DNA from: Candidatus Saccharimonadota bacterium
GTDB lineage: Bacteria > Patescibacteriota > Saccharimonadia > Saccharimonadales > UBA10212
Reading direction: 5' to 3'
Length of the DNA: 47,265 bases
Assembly: GCA_028288985.1 (NCBI GenBank)
Contig: JAQGHE010000051.1
Location: 1 to 47,265, forward strand
The notes below the pieces were generated by a model. That model was not told the DNA's origin. It saw only the letters and a program-made list of their open reading frames with translations, and did no database searches. Both the position numbers and the translations under genes were made by a program. Below are positions 23,886-30,280 of the stretch, in pieces. Position 1 is the stretch's first letter. Each line of letters opens with the position of its first letter.

Positions 23886-24105
23886 TATATATTCCAGTGA
23901 TTACGCTTGGCGCACCGCCAGGTTGTTCTTCAACCTCCAGGTCCCTCCCGTAATACTGGAATAAATCGAAGCCACTAAATAGTACGCCCTTGCTGTAGCT
24001 AGTTTCAGGACTAAGAACTACACCGGCAATCTTGATTGGTTTTTTAGGCCTAATACTGCCGTCAGGGTTTAGCTGAAATAAATCCCAGAATTTTATTCGT
24101 GCCAT
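23878..24105 (-). CDS. Small hypothetical protein, first gene of a coupled pair
   Basis: 75 aa, soluble, family not recognised. It starts M-A-R-I-K-F-W-D-L-F-Q-L-N-P-D-G-S-I-R-P, then K-P-I-K-I-A-G-V-V-L-S-P. The final codons overlap the start of the membrane protein gene at 23885. The pair lies between the restriction enzyme gene and a family B repeat and is likely one cassette. A TGTTAA-like promoter element at 24529-24534 points toward it but is 420 bp away. Confidence 0.55.
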   Translation of the reverse strand: MARIKFWDLFQLNPDGSIRPKKPIKIAGVVLSPETSYSKGVLFSGFDLFQYYGRDLEVEEQPGGAPSVITGIYNE

Positions 24106-24277
24106 TTTCTCATTTTTATTTTAGCATTAGTAGCTGGTTTCATTATAACTCCTCTATAAGCTTAAGCAATACAATTATCCTAATAAGAAATAACCATAAT
24201 CGAGTTATTCAAGCCTTGGTTGATCTCAAGCATAGTTAAATTCTACATAGTGTGGTTGATGTTTCAGGCTGGGGTTG

Positions 24278-24465
24278 CCTGAACAAGGCGTGTTTTGGGT
24301 CCGGGCATCAATAGGAAAACAGAAGGATGAGTGAAGCTGGCAAGATGACGGCCAAACGCATGTCTAACCAAAGGGCGATCGGATTGGTCCACTTGCCAGC
24401 AAGCGAATCCTATCTGCTTTTTCCGTCTGCCCGGCGGTGGGTGCTACCTTGCCGCCCAAGGTAGC
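24278..24465. repeat. Family B repeat, copy 2 (reverse)
   Basis: Starts near GGGTCCGGGCATC (24297-24309). It contains an imperfect palindrome in which GCTGGCAAG (24338-24346) pairs with CTTGCCAGC (24394-24402), with further outer pairing of AGGAAAACAGA against TCTGCTTTTTCC. It ends in the perfect hairpin GCTACCTTG-ccgcc-CAAGGTAGC (24443-24465), the same terminal module as family A. Contains no gene. Confidence 0.68.
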
Positions 24466-24484
24466 AAAAATTATCTGAGCTTGG

Positions 24485-24510
24485 TAATACCTTTTCGGCA
24501 AAAGGTATTA
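24485..24510. repeat. Isolated terminal hairpin of the repeat families
   Basis: Perfect 11-bp stem TAATACCTTTT-cggc-AAAAGGTATTA. It matches the terminal hairpin module of family A (compare 15938-15957) and probably marks the remnant of another element. Confidence 0.55.
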
Positions 24511-24703
24511 AAATTTTTGATTCGGAGGTTAACAGTGTGGTCGAGCCCTGGGGCTATTGATTTTTGGAAAGATTTATGTTATTATATCGATGGTTCGTTG
24601 ACAACTTGCAGAGGTGACTCCTAAGGACCCGAATCCCGGCTTAAAAGAACCGGAACAGTGGACCCGAATCCCGCTCATCCCGAGCGGAACAGAGAGGAGC
24701 ATC

Positions 24704-25075
24704 ATGGTTAAAGTATTCTATAAGTGCATCAACAACGGCGTAGTGGCCATTGTCGACGAGGCGATCTACAACCTCATCGAGGAGTACGGGCGGCTGCCGG
24801 AGAACCTCCGTGCGGTCACCCTTTACCCGACGCCGATCTTCACGTTTGTGGAGGCGGACTTCCTGGACCACACGACCTACCACGGGTACGTCACCGGCAG
24901 CACCGAGCTGATGGACGCCCTTCTGCGCAACGCAATCGTCGTGGAACGGAACTTCTACGTCCCGTTCAGCAACTGCAGCCACATCAACGGCGACACCGCG
25001 GAGCTGCGCTACCGCACCACTCTCGACGACGCCGTTGGTGCCTTCGGCTTGCTGGAGGCGCTGCTGCCCGTCTAA
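24704..25075 (+). CDS. Hypothetical protein
   Basis: 123 aa from ATG at 24704, 5 nt after AGAGAGGAG; a longer frame from GTG 24614 has no such signal and is leader. Family not recognised. Sequence features: V-V-A-I-V-D-E-A-I-Y-N-L-I-E-E-Y-G, T-L-Y-P-T-P-I-F-T-F-V-E, and L-D-D-A-V-G-A-F-G-L-L-E-A-L-L at the end; soluble alpha/beta. NNC/NNG-rich codons with AAG/GAG/AAC strongly preferred, unlike the adjacent AT-richer island genes. It has a roughly 120-nt leader behind a TTATGTTATTATA promoter-like sequence (near 24576) and its own terminator. Confidence 0.68.
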   Translation: MVKVFYKCINNGVVAIVDEAIYNLIEEYGRLPENLRAVTLYPTPIFTFVEADFLDHTTYHGYVTGSTELMDALLRNAIVVERNFYVPFSNCSHINGDTAELRYRTTLDDAVGAFGLLEALLPV

Positions 25076-25105
25076 CCAACTACCACCTCTGCACTGCAAC
25101 GAACC

Positions 25106-25135
25106 AGGGCGCCGCTCACCACGGCGCCCTTTTTT
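25106..25135 (+). terminator. Rho-independent terminator
   Basis: AGGGCGCCG (25106-25114) pairs with CGGCGCCCT (25122-25130), followed by T6. Confidence 0.85.
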
Positions 25136-25150
25136 ATATCAGTCATCCAA

Positions 25151-25205
25151 GGCCCGGGCATCAATATGAAACGGTTTGCTTAATTTCAGGCTTGGAGGGT
25201 TGCCT
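25151..25205. repeat. Boundary repeat, reverse copy
   Basis: GGCCCGGGCATCAATATGAA (core 25151-25162, one or two changes from the other copies), followed by TTTCAGGCTTGGAG, the reverse of CTCCAAGCCTGAA seen near 16589 and 17031. Confidence 0.5.
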
Positions 25206-25240
25206 TAAATAGTAGTTGGTAGTTAGCAGATGGTAGCTGG

Positions 25241-25445
25241 TGTGTTTTGGGCATAAAGGAGCCTCACCTGAGCAGATGATGTAACAAAAGTAGCGGCTTT
25301 GAGTTCCTGAAGCTGTCTGACGAATAAAGTTGCCTGCGGCAAGTTTATGAGGAGTTCTTCAGGCAAGCTACTTTTTTATCATCAGATGCATCAAGCTGAA
25401 GCGAACAGCCCAGAGTTTGGCACTACCTTGTCGGCACAAGGTGGT
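25241..25445. repeat. Long palindromic repeat, family A copy 3 (reverse)
   Basis: Reverse orientation relative to copies 1 and 2. Conserved ends (TTGGGCATAAAGGAGCCTCA and the hairpin ACTACCTTGT-cggc-ACAAGGTGGT at 25422-25445). Inner arms differ with matched changes: CCTGAAG/CTTCAGG instead of CCTAAAG/CTTTAGG, and TAGC/GCTA instead of GAGC/GCTC. This covariation shows the folded form is under selection. Confidence 0.82.
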
Positions 25446-25451
25446 AAAAAT

Positions 25452-25892
25452 TTATTGCTGGTACAGCAACAATTCCTGCGTCCGGGTCAGCGGCATCAAT
25501 ATATGGTGGCCTATTCGCTGGTACAGCGCCGTTCCCTGATCAAGATCCTCGGCAGAAGCCAGCCTGGCAAAGGGAACCCCATAGCGACGCCTATACAATA
25601 AATTACTCTTTTTTACCCCTACGCTCAGTAAAGTACCCATAACTGTGTGCTCTTCGTAATCGCCCTGACTATCCGTGAGGTGCTTTAGATCATCGGTACC
25701 GGGTATGATCTCGCCTTCAGCTGACAGACGGGGCTGCCAATAATAGCCAGCGAAGACGGCTGTTTGATATTCTTTCCCGCTGTACAAGTAGTTGACTAAC
25801 GAACACCAGTTCTCGTCAACATTTTCCGGAATCGGCAGCATCTCCTGCGGAGCAAGCTGCGGCACGATATCCCATTTAGGTAATTCAGACAT
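25452..25892 (-). CDS. Hypothetical protein
   Basis: 146 aa, soluble, not recognised. It starts M-S-E-L-P-K-W-D-I-V-P-Q-L-A-P-Q-E, with N-W-C-S-L-V-N-Y-L-Y-S-G and a C-terminal R-I-G-H-H-I-L-M-P-L-T-R. Leaderless promoter: TGTTAA (-35, 25924-25929), 17 bp, TATACT (25901-25906), 8 nt to ATG. The stop is 7 bp from the terminal hairpin of family A copy 3, so gene and repeat look like one unit. Confidence 0.58.
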   Translation of the reverse strand: MSELPKWDIVPQLAPQEMLPIPENVDENWCSLVNYLYSGKEYQTAVFAGYYWQPRLSAEGEIIPGTDDLKHLTDSQGDYEEHTVMGTLLSVGVKKSNLLYRRRYGVPFARLASAEDLDQGTALYQRIGHHILMPLTRTQELLLYQQ

Positions 25893-25929
25893 TGCAAGAA
25901 AGTATAGCCTTGTTTAGCCGAAGTTAACA

Positions 25930-26050
25930 GTGCGGCATGGTAGGTGGTAGTTAGCAGATGGTAGATGGTAGGTGGTAGCTGGTGTGTTTTGGGCATAAAG
26001 AAGCCTCACCGTTATGGGTCCGGGCATCTATAGCCTCACCTGAGCAAGCG
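25930..26050. repeat. Composite repeat: GGTAG-rich tract plus boundary repeats
   Basis: A short-period tract of GGTAG/TGGTAG units with GTTAGCAGATGGTAG, also found at 25211-25238, runs into TGTGTTTTGGGCATAAAGAA and GCCTCACC (start of a family A end), then the GGGTCCGGGCATC core (26016-26028) and CTATAGCCTCACCTGAGC. It looks like a junction made by recombination between different repeat copies. Confidence 0.55.
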
Positions 26051-26072
26051 CGTCAAAGCCATCAACATTCCC

Positions 26073-26465
26073 CTAATAATCTCTTAAATCCACAACTATC
26101 CCTTCATCATCCGCAGCTTCCTGCGATAGCGGATGTACTGGAAAAGATATACCCGGCTGCCTCCATTCGCCGGCCAACATGACTGTCGCCACAACAAGAG
26201 CGGTTGCCAATTCTACCGTTTCCACTTCGGTTAAAAAAACTCTGTCTTGCGGGCCCAAGGAATAAATAGCAGTATGCTCGATGGCGTGCTGCCAGCGGCG
26301 CAGAAGTTCACCCCCATCTTGTATCCATGGTTCGTTGCTTAATTCTTGCGTGCTTTTTGCCAAGGCTATCAAGGCTTCCCTGTATTCTTCAGATTCCGGA
26401 CGCCAAAAAAGTTCATCCCAACCCTGCGGGTATAGCAACCCCTTGTATGGCTCGTCTTCTTGCAT
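26073..26465 (-). CDS. Hypothetical acidic protein
   Basis: 130 aa from ATG at 26465 (AAGGA 6 nt upstream; the in-frame ATG at 26471 touches that site). Family not recognised. It is mostly helical: Y-R-E-A-L-I-A-L-A-K-S-T-Q-E-L, L-L-R-R-W-Q-H-A-I-E-H, T-V-E-L-A-T-A-L-V-V-A-T-V-M-L-A-G-E-W, ending in the acidic V-V-D-L-R-D-Y. Probably soluble. It is the last gene of the repeat-rich island. Confidence 0.55.
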   Translation of the reverse strand: MQEDEPYKGLLYPQGWDELFWRPESEEYREALIALAKSTQELSNEPWIQDGGELLRRWQHAIEHTAIYSLGPQDRVFLTEVETVELATALVVATVMLAGEWRQPGISFPVHPLSQEAADDEGIVVDLRDY

Positions 26466-26544
26466 GATCATTCCTTAACCAACAAGCCAATCATCTACCT
26501 AGAAAACACCTCTCTCTAGGGTATTTATCACAAAAGACAGAAGC

Positions 26545-26558
26545 CTTGCAGCGGCAAG
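26545..26558 (-). terminator. Weak terminator candidate
   Basis: CTTGC and GCAAG form a 5-bp stem with a 4-nt loop, downstream of the minus-strand gene ending at 26574, followed on that strand by a pyrimidine-rich stretch. Confidence 0.35.
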
Positions 26559-26573
26559 ACTCTAATTAAAACT

Positions 26574-27785
26574 TTAGCGGTAGTAGTTAATGGGGTTTGA
26601 GAAAGATTCGCCTGTGGTGCAAGCACCGTCTTTATGCTCGGCCTTCAGATTCAGGTTATCTGTAAGCTGCAGTAGGATCTTGCCGGTTCCGGCGTTGCTG
26701 ATCCTCACGCTCTGGTTATCAAACTGGTAGCAATAGGTTGTGCCGGCTGATGTTTCCCCTGGTTCGCGGTTGATGGTCCCGGAGTGGACAGGCGTGAAGG
26801 CATATGTTGCCGGAGAAGTTATTTTGCCGCCGACACCCAGGATGCCGACAGCCGGGTCCAAATTATTGTGCACCAGGGATAGGTGACTGTTCCAGTCGCC
26901 CTCAGCCTGCTTGGGATCCTTCACGGCGTACCAGCCGCCCTGGAGAGTGCCGGCTTTGTCCTGGCCGATTACGCCGCAGCGCGGAGCAGCGGTCCTTTGG
27001 ATAAGCTGATACATCTGGTCTTTAGCCGAGGTGGTAAAGAAATCCAGCGGGCATACGGCATCCATATTAGTCACATAGGTACTGCTGACGTAGCCCGGGT
27101 CTTTATACCCATTCTTGTGGGCCCCAAGATCGAAAGCACCCAGTTGGGGCTTGCCGCCGACTTTGCCAAGCAGATCGCCGGCGCTGAGTTTAATATCCGT
27201 ATCGTTCATGCAGTAGAAAGTCTCCTCCCCTGCCGCCGGCTGACGGCGGTCGCAGGATGAGTCCAGGTTTTTGGAAGCGACAGCCTCCTTCAGCTTGCCC
27301 CCCAGAGTCTGGACATGCCCGAAGACGAAGTAAACGCCTTTGCAGGCCGAGAACGTCAATGCATAATCATCGGTCATCTGGACCCCTTTCAGCTTTTCGC
27401 CGGAGTGCATTATCCTTGTAATCACGATGTTACCGGGTGCAAGCAGATCAGGATGGGTGACGCTGTTTTGATCCGGATGTTTGAAGGCAAAGTACATGTG
27501 GTCTGTGGGCTGAGTGTGATCGGGAGTGTTTATCGTCCCCAATGGGACAATTTGGTCATAATCCGTCAAAGTCGTGGGTACAGTATCTAGGAAAGGCTGG
27601 TCAGAACAACTAGCCAGCGCTTTATAGTTCGGCCCGCTGCCTCCGCCTTCCGGCTGGGAGGATAATATATTCCCGACGCCCCCGCTTTTATGCATAACTG
27701 TCATGCCTATGAAGATTATCAGGCCAACCACAGCGATCAGAATTATCAGATAAAGAAGGTGGAAACCCTTCTGTTTTTTAATCAT
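26574..27785 (-). CDS. Pilin-like secreted protein with possible degenerate M23-like domain
   Basis: 403 aa. The N-terminus M-I-K-K-Q-K-G-F-H-L-L-Y-L-I-I-L-I resembles a type IV prepilin leader (cleavage after G7), but position +5 is Tyr rather than the usual Glu, so a plain membrane anchor is the alternative. The ectodomain has paired cysteines and segments such as Y-A-L-T-F-S-A-C-K-G-V-Y-F-V-F-G-H-V and L-S-A-G-D-L-L-G-K-V-G-G that recall LytM/M23 peptidase beta-sheets without clear zinc ligands. Leaderless promoter TGTTAA (27816-27821), 17 bp, TATAAT (27793-27798), 7 nt to ATG. Monocistronic. Could be a minor pilin or a cell-wall-binding surface protein. Confidence 0.7.
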   Translation of the reverse strand: MIKKQKGFHLLYLIILIAVVGLIIFIGMTVMHKSGGVGNILSSQPEGGGSGPNYKALASCSDQPFLDTVPTTLTDYDQIVPLGTINTPDHTQPTDHMYFAFKHPDQNSVTHPDLLAPGNIVITRIMHSGEKLKGVQMTDDYALTFSACKGVYFVFGHVQTLGGKLKEAVASKNLDSSCDRRQPAAGEETFYCMNDTDIKLSAGDLLGKVGGKPQLGAFDLGAHKNGYKDPGYVSSTYVTNMDAVCPLDFFTTSAKDQMYQLIQRTAAPRCGVIGQDKAGTLQGGWYAVKDPKQAEGDWNSHLSLVHNNLDPAVGILGVGGKITSPATYAFTPVHSGTINREPGETSAGTTYCYQFDNQSVRISNAGTGKILLQLTDNLNLKAEHKDGACTTGESFSNPINYYR

Positions 27786-27849
27786 AAGCAGAATTATAGT
27801 CCTGTTTATGCGAAGTTAACAGTACCGTCCGGCAAAGGGATAAAAAGTT

Positions 27850-28203
27850 TTAGCTTTCCAGCGCCTGCTGCGCCTCAAGTCCTGCCCGGATGGCTTCCAG
27901 ATGCTCCCTCATTCGCATAGCGTCAACCCTATTAATGGTGCCCTTATATGTAAGGCCATTGAGCTCTCTATCTCTCTGCTCTTGCTGGTCTAAGTTCTGG
28001 CCTTTTCCAGTTGGCACAACACCCGCAATATCACCATCTTCATCAATGAAAACATGCCCATCTACCAGGCCGACATCTATGCTCTCGAAGATTCCTATGG
28101 TGTAGTCAATTTTCGAGCCTTCACGCGCCAGTATGAGCCGAATGGTATCATCCGATAATTCGGATGGGGTCAAATGATTAGATTCACGGTACGGACGCTC
28201 CAT
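27850..28203 (-). CDS. Hypothetical protein
   Basis: 117 aa, soluble, not recognised. It contains D-Y-T-I-G-I-F-E-S-I-D-V-G-L and V-D-G-H-V-F-I-D-E-D-G-D-I-A-G-V (strand-rich), then an amphipathic helix R-V-D-A-M-R-M-R-E-H-L-E-A-I-R-A-G. Leaderless promoter of the same class as its neighbours: TGTTAA (28235-28240), 17 bp, TATAAT (28212-28217), 8 nt to ATG. Confidence 0.58.
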   Translation of the reverse strand: MERPYRESNHLTPSELSDDTIRLILAREGSKIDYTIGIFESIDVGLVDGHVFIDEDGDIAGVVPTGKGQNLDQQEQRDRELNGLTYKGTINRVDAMRMREHLEAIRAGLEAQQALES

Positions 28204-28293
28204 AATCTATGATTATAACTGCTCAGAAATGAAGTTAACAGCGTGTCTAGAATTTTTACATCTAATTACCCGCAAAAGTAAGAAAATAAAAAT

Positions 28294-28851
28294 ATGGATA
28301 ATATAGAACAAGCCTTTCAGAAGGTACCGCGCAGCAAATTCTTGTCGGACTATAACGACGGCGAGGCGGCACTTGATATGCCGCTGCCTATCGGTTTTGG
28401 ACAGACTAACAGCCAGCCAACTACCGTTAAATGGATGCTTGAATGGCTGGAGCCGCAGCCCGGTGATAAGGTTTTGGATATCGGCTCGGGGTCCGGCTGG
28501 ACTGCGGCCCTGCTGGCCCACCTGGTTGGGCCGAAGGGCAAAGTCTACGCTGTGGAGATAGTGCCGGAACTGGTTGAATTCGGCCGGCAAAACGCGCAGC
28601 GGCTGAACATTAGCAATGCCGAGTTTTATCAGGCGGGAGACCAATATGGACTGTCCAAGTTCGCGCCGTACGACCGCATCCTGGTAAGCGCCGCTGCATC
28701 AGAGCTGCCGGTAGAGCTGCTAGATCAATTAAAACCCGGCGGCAAGATGGTTATACCAGTTCAATCAGACATCCTGGAAATTGAAAAATTGGCAGATGAT
28801 AAATACGAGGTAAAGAGGCACCCCGGCTTTGTCTTCGTGCCGTTAGTATAG
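28294..28851 (+). CDS. pcm: Protein-L-isoaspartate O-methyltransferase
   Basis: SAM-dependent repair enzyme that methylates isoaspartyl residues in damaged proteins. 185 aa. The N-terminal V-P-R-S-K-F-L and the substrate loop G-Q-T-N-S-Q-P-T-T-V (about 36-45) match the family; motif I is V-L-D-I-G-S-G-S-G-W-T-A-A (60-72), then V-Y-A-V-E-I (acidic residue binding the ribose) and the C-terminal L-K-P-G-G-K-M-V-I-P-V. Slightly shorter than the E. coli enzyme (208 aa). No strong Shine-Dalgarno. Cytosolic, monocistronic. Confidence 0.93.
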   Translation: MDNIEQAFQKVPRSKFLSDYNDGEAALDMPLPIGFGQTNSQPTTVKWMLEWLEPQPGDKVLDIGSGSGWTAALLAHLVGPKGKVYAVEIVPELVEFGRQNAQRLNISNAEFYQAGDQYGLSKFAPYDRILVSAAASELPVELLDQLKPGGKMVIPVQSDILEIEKLADDKYEVKRHPGFVFVPLV

Positions 28852-28866
28852 GGCTTGAAGCCAGCC

Positions 28867-29193
28867 TTAAGGGCGTTTTATAAATTTAAAGAAGCGGCTT
28901 TCGTTGCCGTCCGCGGTTTTTTCCTGGTATAGGAACGCCAGGTTGTTCTTTTCAAACTCTTCAAAAAATTCGTCCCACGATATCTCTTCCAGATCCTCGT
29001 TATCCTGGAATTTGATGCGTAGTAAACCTACATCGGTTCCATTGCCTGTGCCGCGGACGCGGGCCGGCTTGCCACCACGCGCCTCTGCCCATTGCCGGAT
29101 CTCATCGTGATTCGTAGTTACTTCGCCTTCATCTTCATCAGCCATCCCTTCACTATCCGCCGTGGTGCAAAAAACTTCTGTTAAATCATCCAC
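28867..29193 (-). CDS. Small conserved acidic protein
   Basis: 108 aa from GTG at 29193, which lies 8 nt after TATACT (leaderless); an alternative internal ATG at 29145 gives about 92 aa. It resembles a family of short proteins found in rhizobia and others, sometimes mislabelled glucan branching enzyme: H-D-E-I-R-Q-W-A-E-A-R-G-G-K-P-A, L-L-R-I-K-F-Q, and E-E-I-S-W-D-E-F-F-E-E-F-E-K-N-N-L-A-F-L-Y-Q. The function of that family is unknown. Shares a bidirectional promoter with the gene at 29217. Confidence 0.72.
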   Translation of the reverse strand: MDDLTEVFCTTADSEGMADEDEGEVTTNHDEIRQWAEARGGKPARVRGTGNGTDVGLLRIKFQDNEDLEEISWDEFFEEFEKNNLAFLYQEKTADGNESRFFKFIKRP

Positions 29194-29201
29194 ACTGGCA
29201 G

Positions 29202-29209
29202 AGTATAAT
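29202..29209. promoter_or_regulatory. Bidirectional overlapping -10 boxes
   Basis: TATAAT on plus (29204-29209) and TATACT on minus (29202-29207) overlap. Each is 7-8 nt from the start codon of a divergent gene (29217 and 29193), so both messages should be leaderless and compete for polymerase. Confidence 0.6.
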
Positions 29210-29216
29210 TACTCTT

Positions 29217-29462
29217 ATGGATCAACCAAGTGACATCAAACTGAATTACACTTCCCCGATTGTTATCGCCGACGGACACATCGTAGCAGTTAACGAACAG
29301 GGGGTGCCCACCCTGCTATTCTTCCAAGCCCGCGATCAGCACGAAGGCCATGTCCATGCCGACGTGGTATCTGCCGTACGCTTAAATAACCTTGAAGATT
29401 TGAAAAATCTAAGCAAAGCAATCGACGAAACGATCAAAAAACACCAGGACCGCGAACCTTAA
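29217..29462 (+). CDS. Small hypothetical protein, DUF3467-like
   Basis: 81 aa, soluble. The pattern I-K-L-N-Y-T-S-P-I-V-I, then A-D-V-V-S-A-V-R-L-N-N-L-E-D-L-K-N-L and A-I-D-E-T-I-K-K-H recalls DUF3467 proteins, small strand-strand-helix proteins of unknown role. The assignment is tentative. ATG is 7 nt from TATAAT, without Shine-Dalgarno. Divergent from the gene at 28867. Confidence 0.6.
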   Translation: MDQPSDIKLNYTSPIVIADGHIVAVNEQGVPTLLFFQARDQHEGHVHADVVSAVRLNNLEDLKNLSKAIDETIKKHQDREP

Positions 29463-29471
29463 GTAGAGTGT

Positions 29472-29936
29472 TTAAGGATTTATGACTACTTGCGAGGCCT
29501 GGAATGTGCCACTGCTAGTAGTGCCAAAGACCACAACCGTGTCGTTAATCTTTACCTGATTGCCGCCTTGGTACTGCGTAGAGCTACTGGTCTGCACCTG
29601 ATTGCTTGCACCGTTACCGGCAATGGTAAAAGTAGAACCATTAACAGCCGTAACCGTACCGCTAAGCTGATTCTGGTTGCTGCCAGGTAAGCCTTGACCC
29701 AAAAAACGCCGTTCATGACGCGTCATGAGCCCCTGGCCGCGGCCGGGAAGACCATTAACCCCTTGCCTCTCCCGATGGCTAGCAAACATGCCTGCGAGCA
29801 GTATTACTATTACAACCAGAAGAGCCGGGACCAGCCAATTACGCCTCGACAGAGAAGTATGGTAAAAGGGCTCCTTCTCGACTCGCTTATCCGTATTATC
29901 GGTGACTGTTTTGTCTTTATCGGTATTATTAGCCAT
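29472..29936 (-). CDS. Membrane-anchored DUF5666-like protein
   Basis: 154 aa. Charged N-terminus (Asp/Lys/Thr-rich, residues 1-33), one transmembrane helix (about 35-50: L-V-P-A-L-L-V-V-I-V-I-L-L-A-G), a Gly/Arg-rich linker, and a C-terminal beta-barrel: L-S-G-T-V-T-A-V-N-G-S-T-F-T-I then V-K-I-N-D-T-V-V-V-F-G and F-Q-A-S-Q-V-V-I-N-P. The barrel pattern fits DUF5666, an OB-like extracellular domain of unknown ligand. The domain should face outward. Confidence 0.75.
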   Translation of the reverse strand: MANNTDKDKTVTDNTDKRVEKEPFYHTSLSRRNWLVPALLVVIVILLAGMFASHRERQGVNGLPGRGQGLMTRHERRFLGQGLPGSNQNQLSGTVTAVNGSTFTIAGNGASNQVQTSSSTQYQGGNQVKINDTVVVFGTTSSGTFQASQVVINP

Positions 29937-30004
29937 TTGGAAGAATCCTTTTTAAGTTAATGCCCAAATTTTAGAAAACAAATCTTAGAAATAGCTTAAA
30001 CTTA

Positions 30005-30280
30005 TCAAGAGCGGCTGTAGATACTGAGGATTAGGACGATTAAGCCCAGGGCGCGGCGGAAATAGCTGGCTCCTTGAAAAACTTCCAGCCAAGCCCAAGC
30101 GAAAAGCGCGCCAAAAGCGATAAGATCCAGTATCTGATGCGCTCTGCCATGGACCGCAATTTTTGCGGCCAGTGTGGCGGCAGCCCAAACAATAAGCGGC
30201 AAGTTAGGGGTTTGCCACACGGCAACCTGGCCGTTTTTATCTTTCAGGAATCTATCGATAAAGGCTTGAGGTTTGCTCAT
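30005..30280 (-). CDS. Small membrane protein downstream of xylanase
   Basis: 91 aa, conserved-looking but unnamed. Polar N-terminus (F-L-K-D-K-N-G-Q-V-A-V-W-Q-T-P-N-L-P) followed by two or three helices (about 28-42, 50-64, 74-88). Its ATG overlaps the stop of the GH10 gene in an ATGA, so translation is coupled. Last gene of the 31640-30005 operon. Confidence 0.65.
   Translation of the reverse strand: MSKPQAFIDRFLKDKNGQVAVWQTPNLPLIVWAAATLAAKIAVHGRAHQILDLIAFGALFAWAWLEVFQGASYFRRALGLIVLILSIYSRS

Noticed and set aside
24614..24703. Upstream GTG start for the gene ending at 25075
   Set aside because: The added residues are Pro-rich, unsupported by a ribosome site, and a strong site lies before ATG at 24704.
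14028..25445. Terminal repeat hairpins as rho-independent terminators
   Set aside because: The hairpins are not followed by T runs on the strand that would need them; in some copies T precedes the hairpin instead.
14028..26050. CRISPR array
   Set aside because: Repeats are long, few, palindromic, in both orientations and separated by genes, not by uniform spacers.
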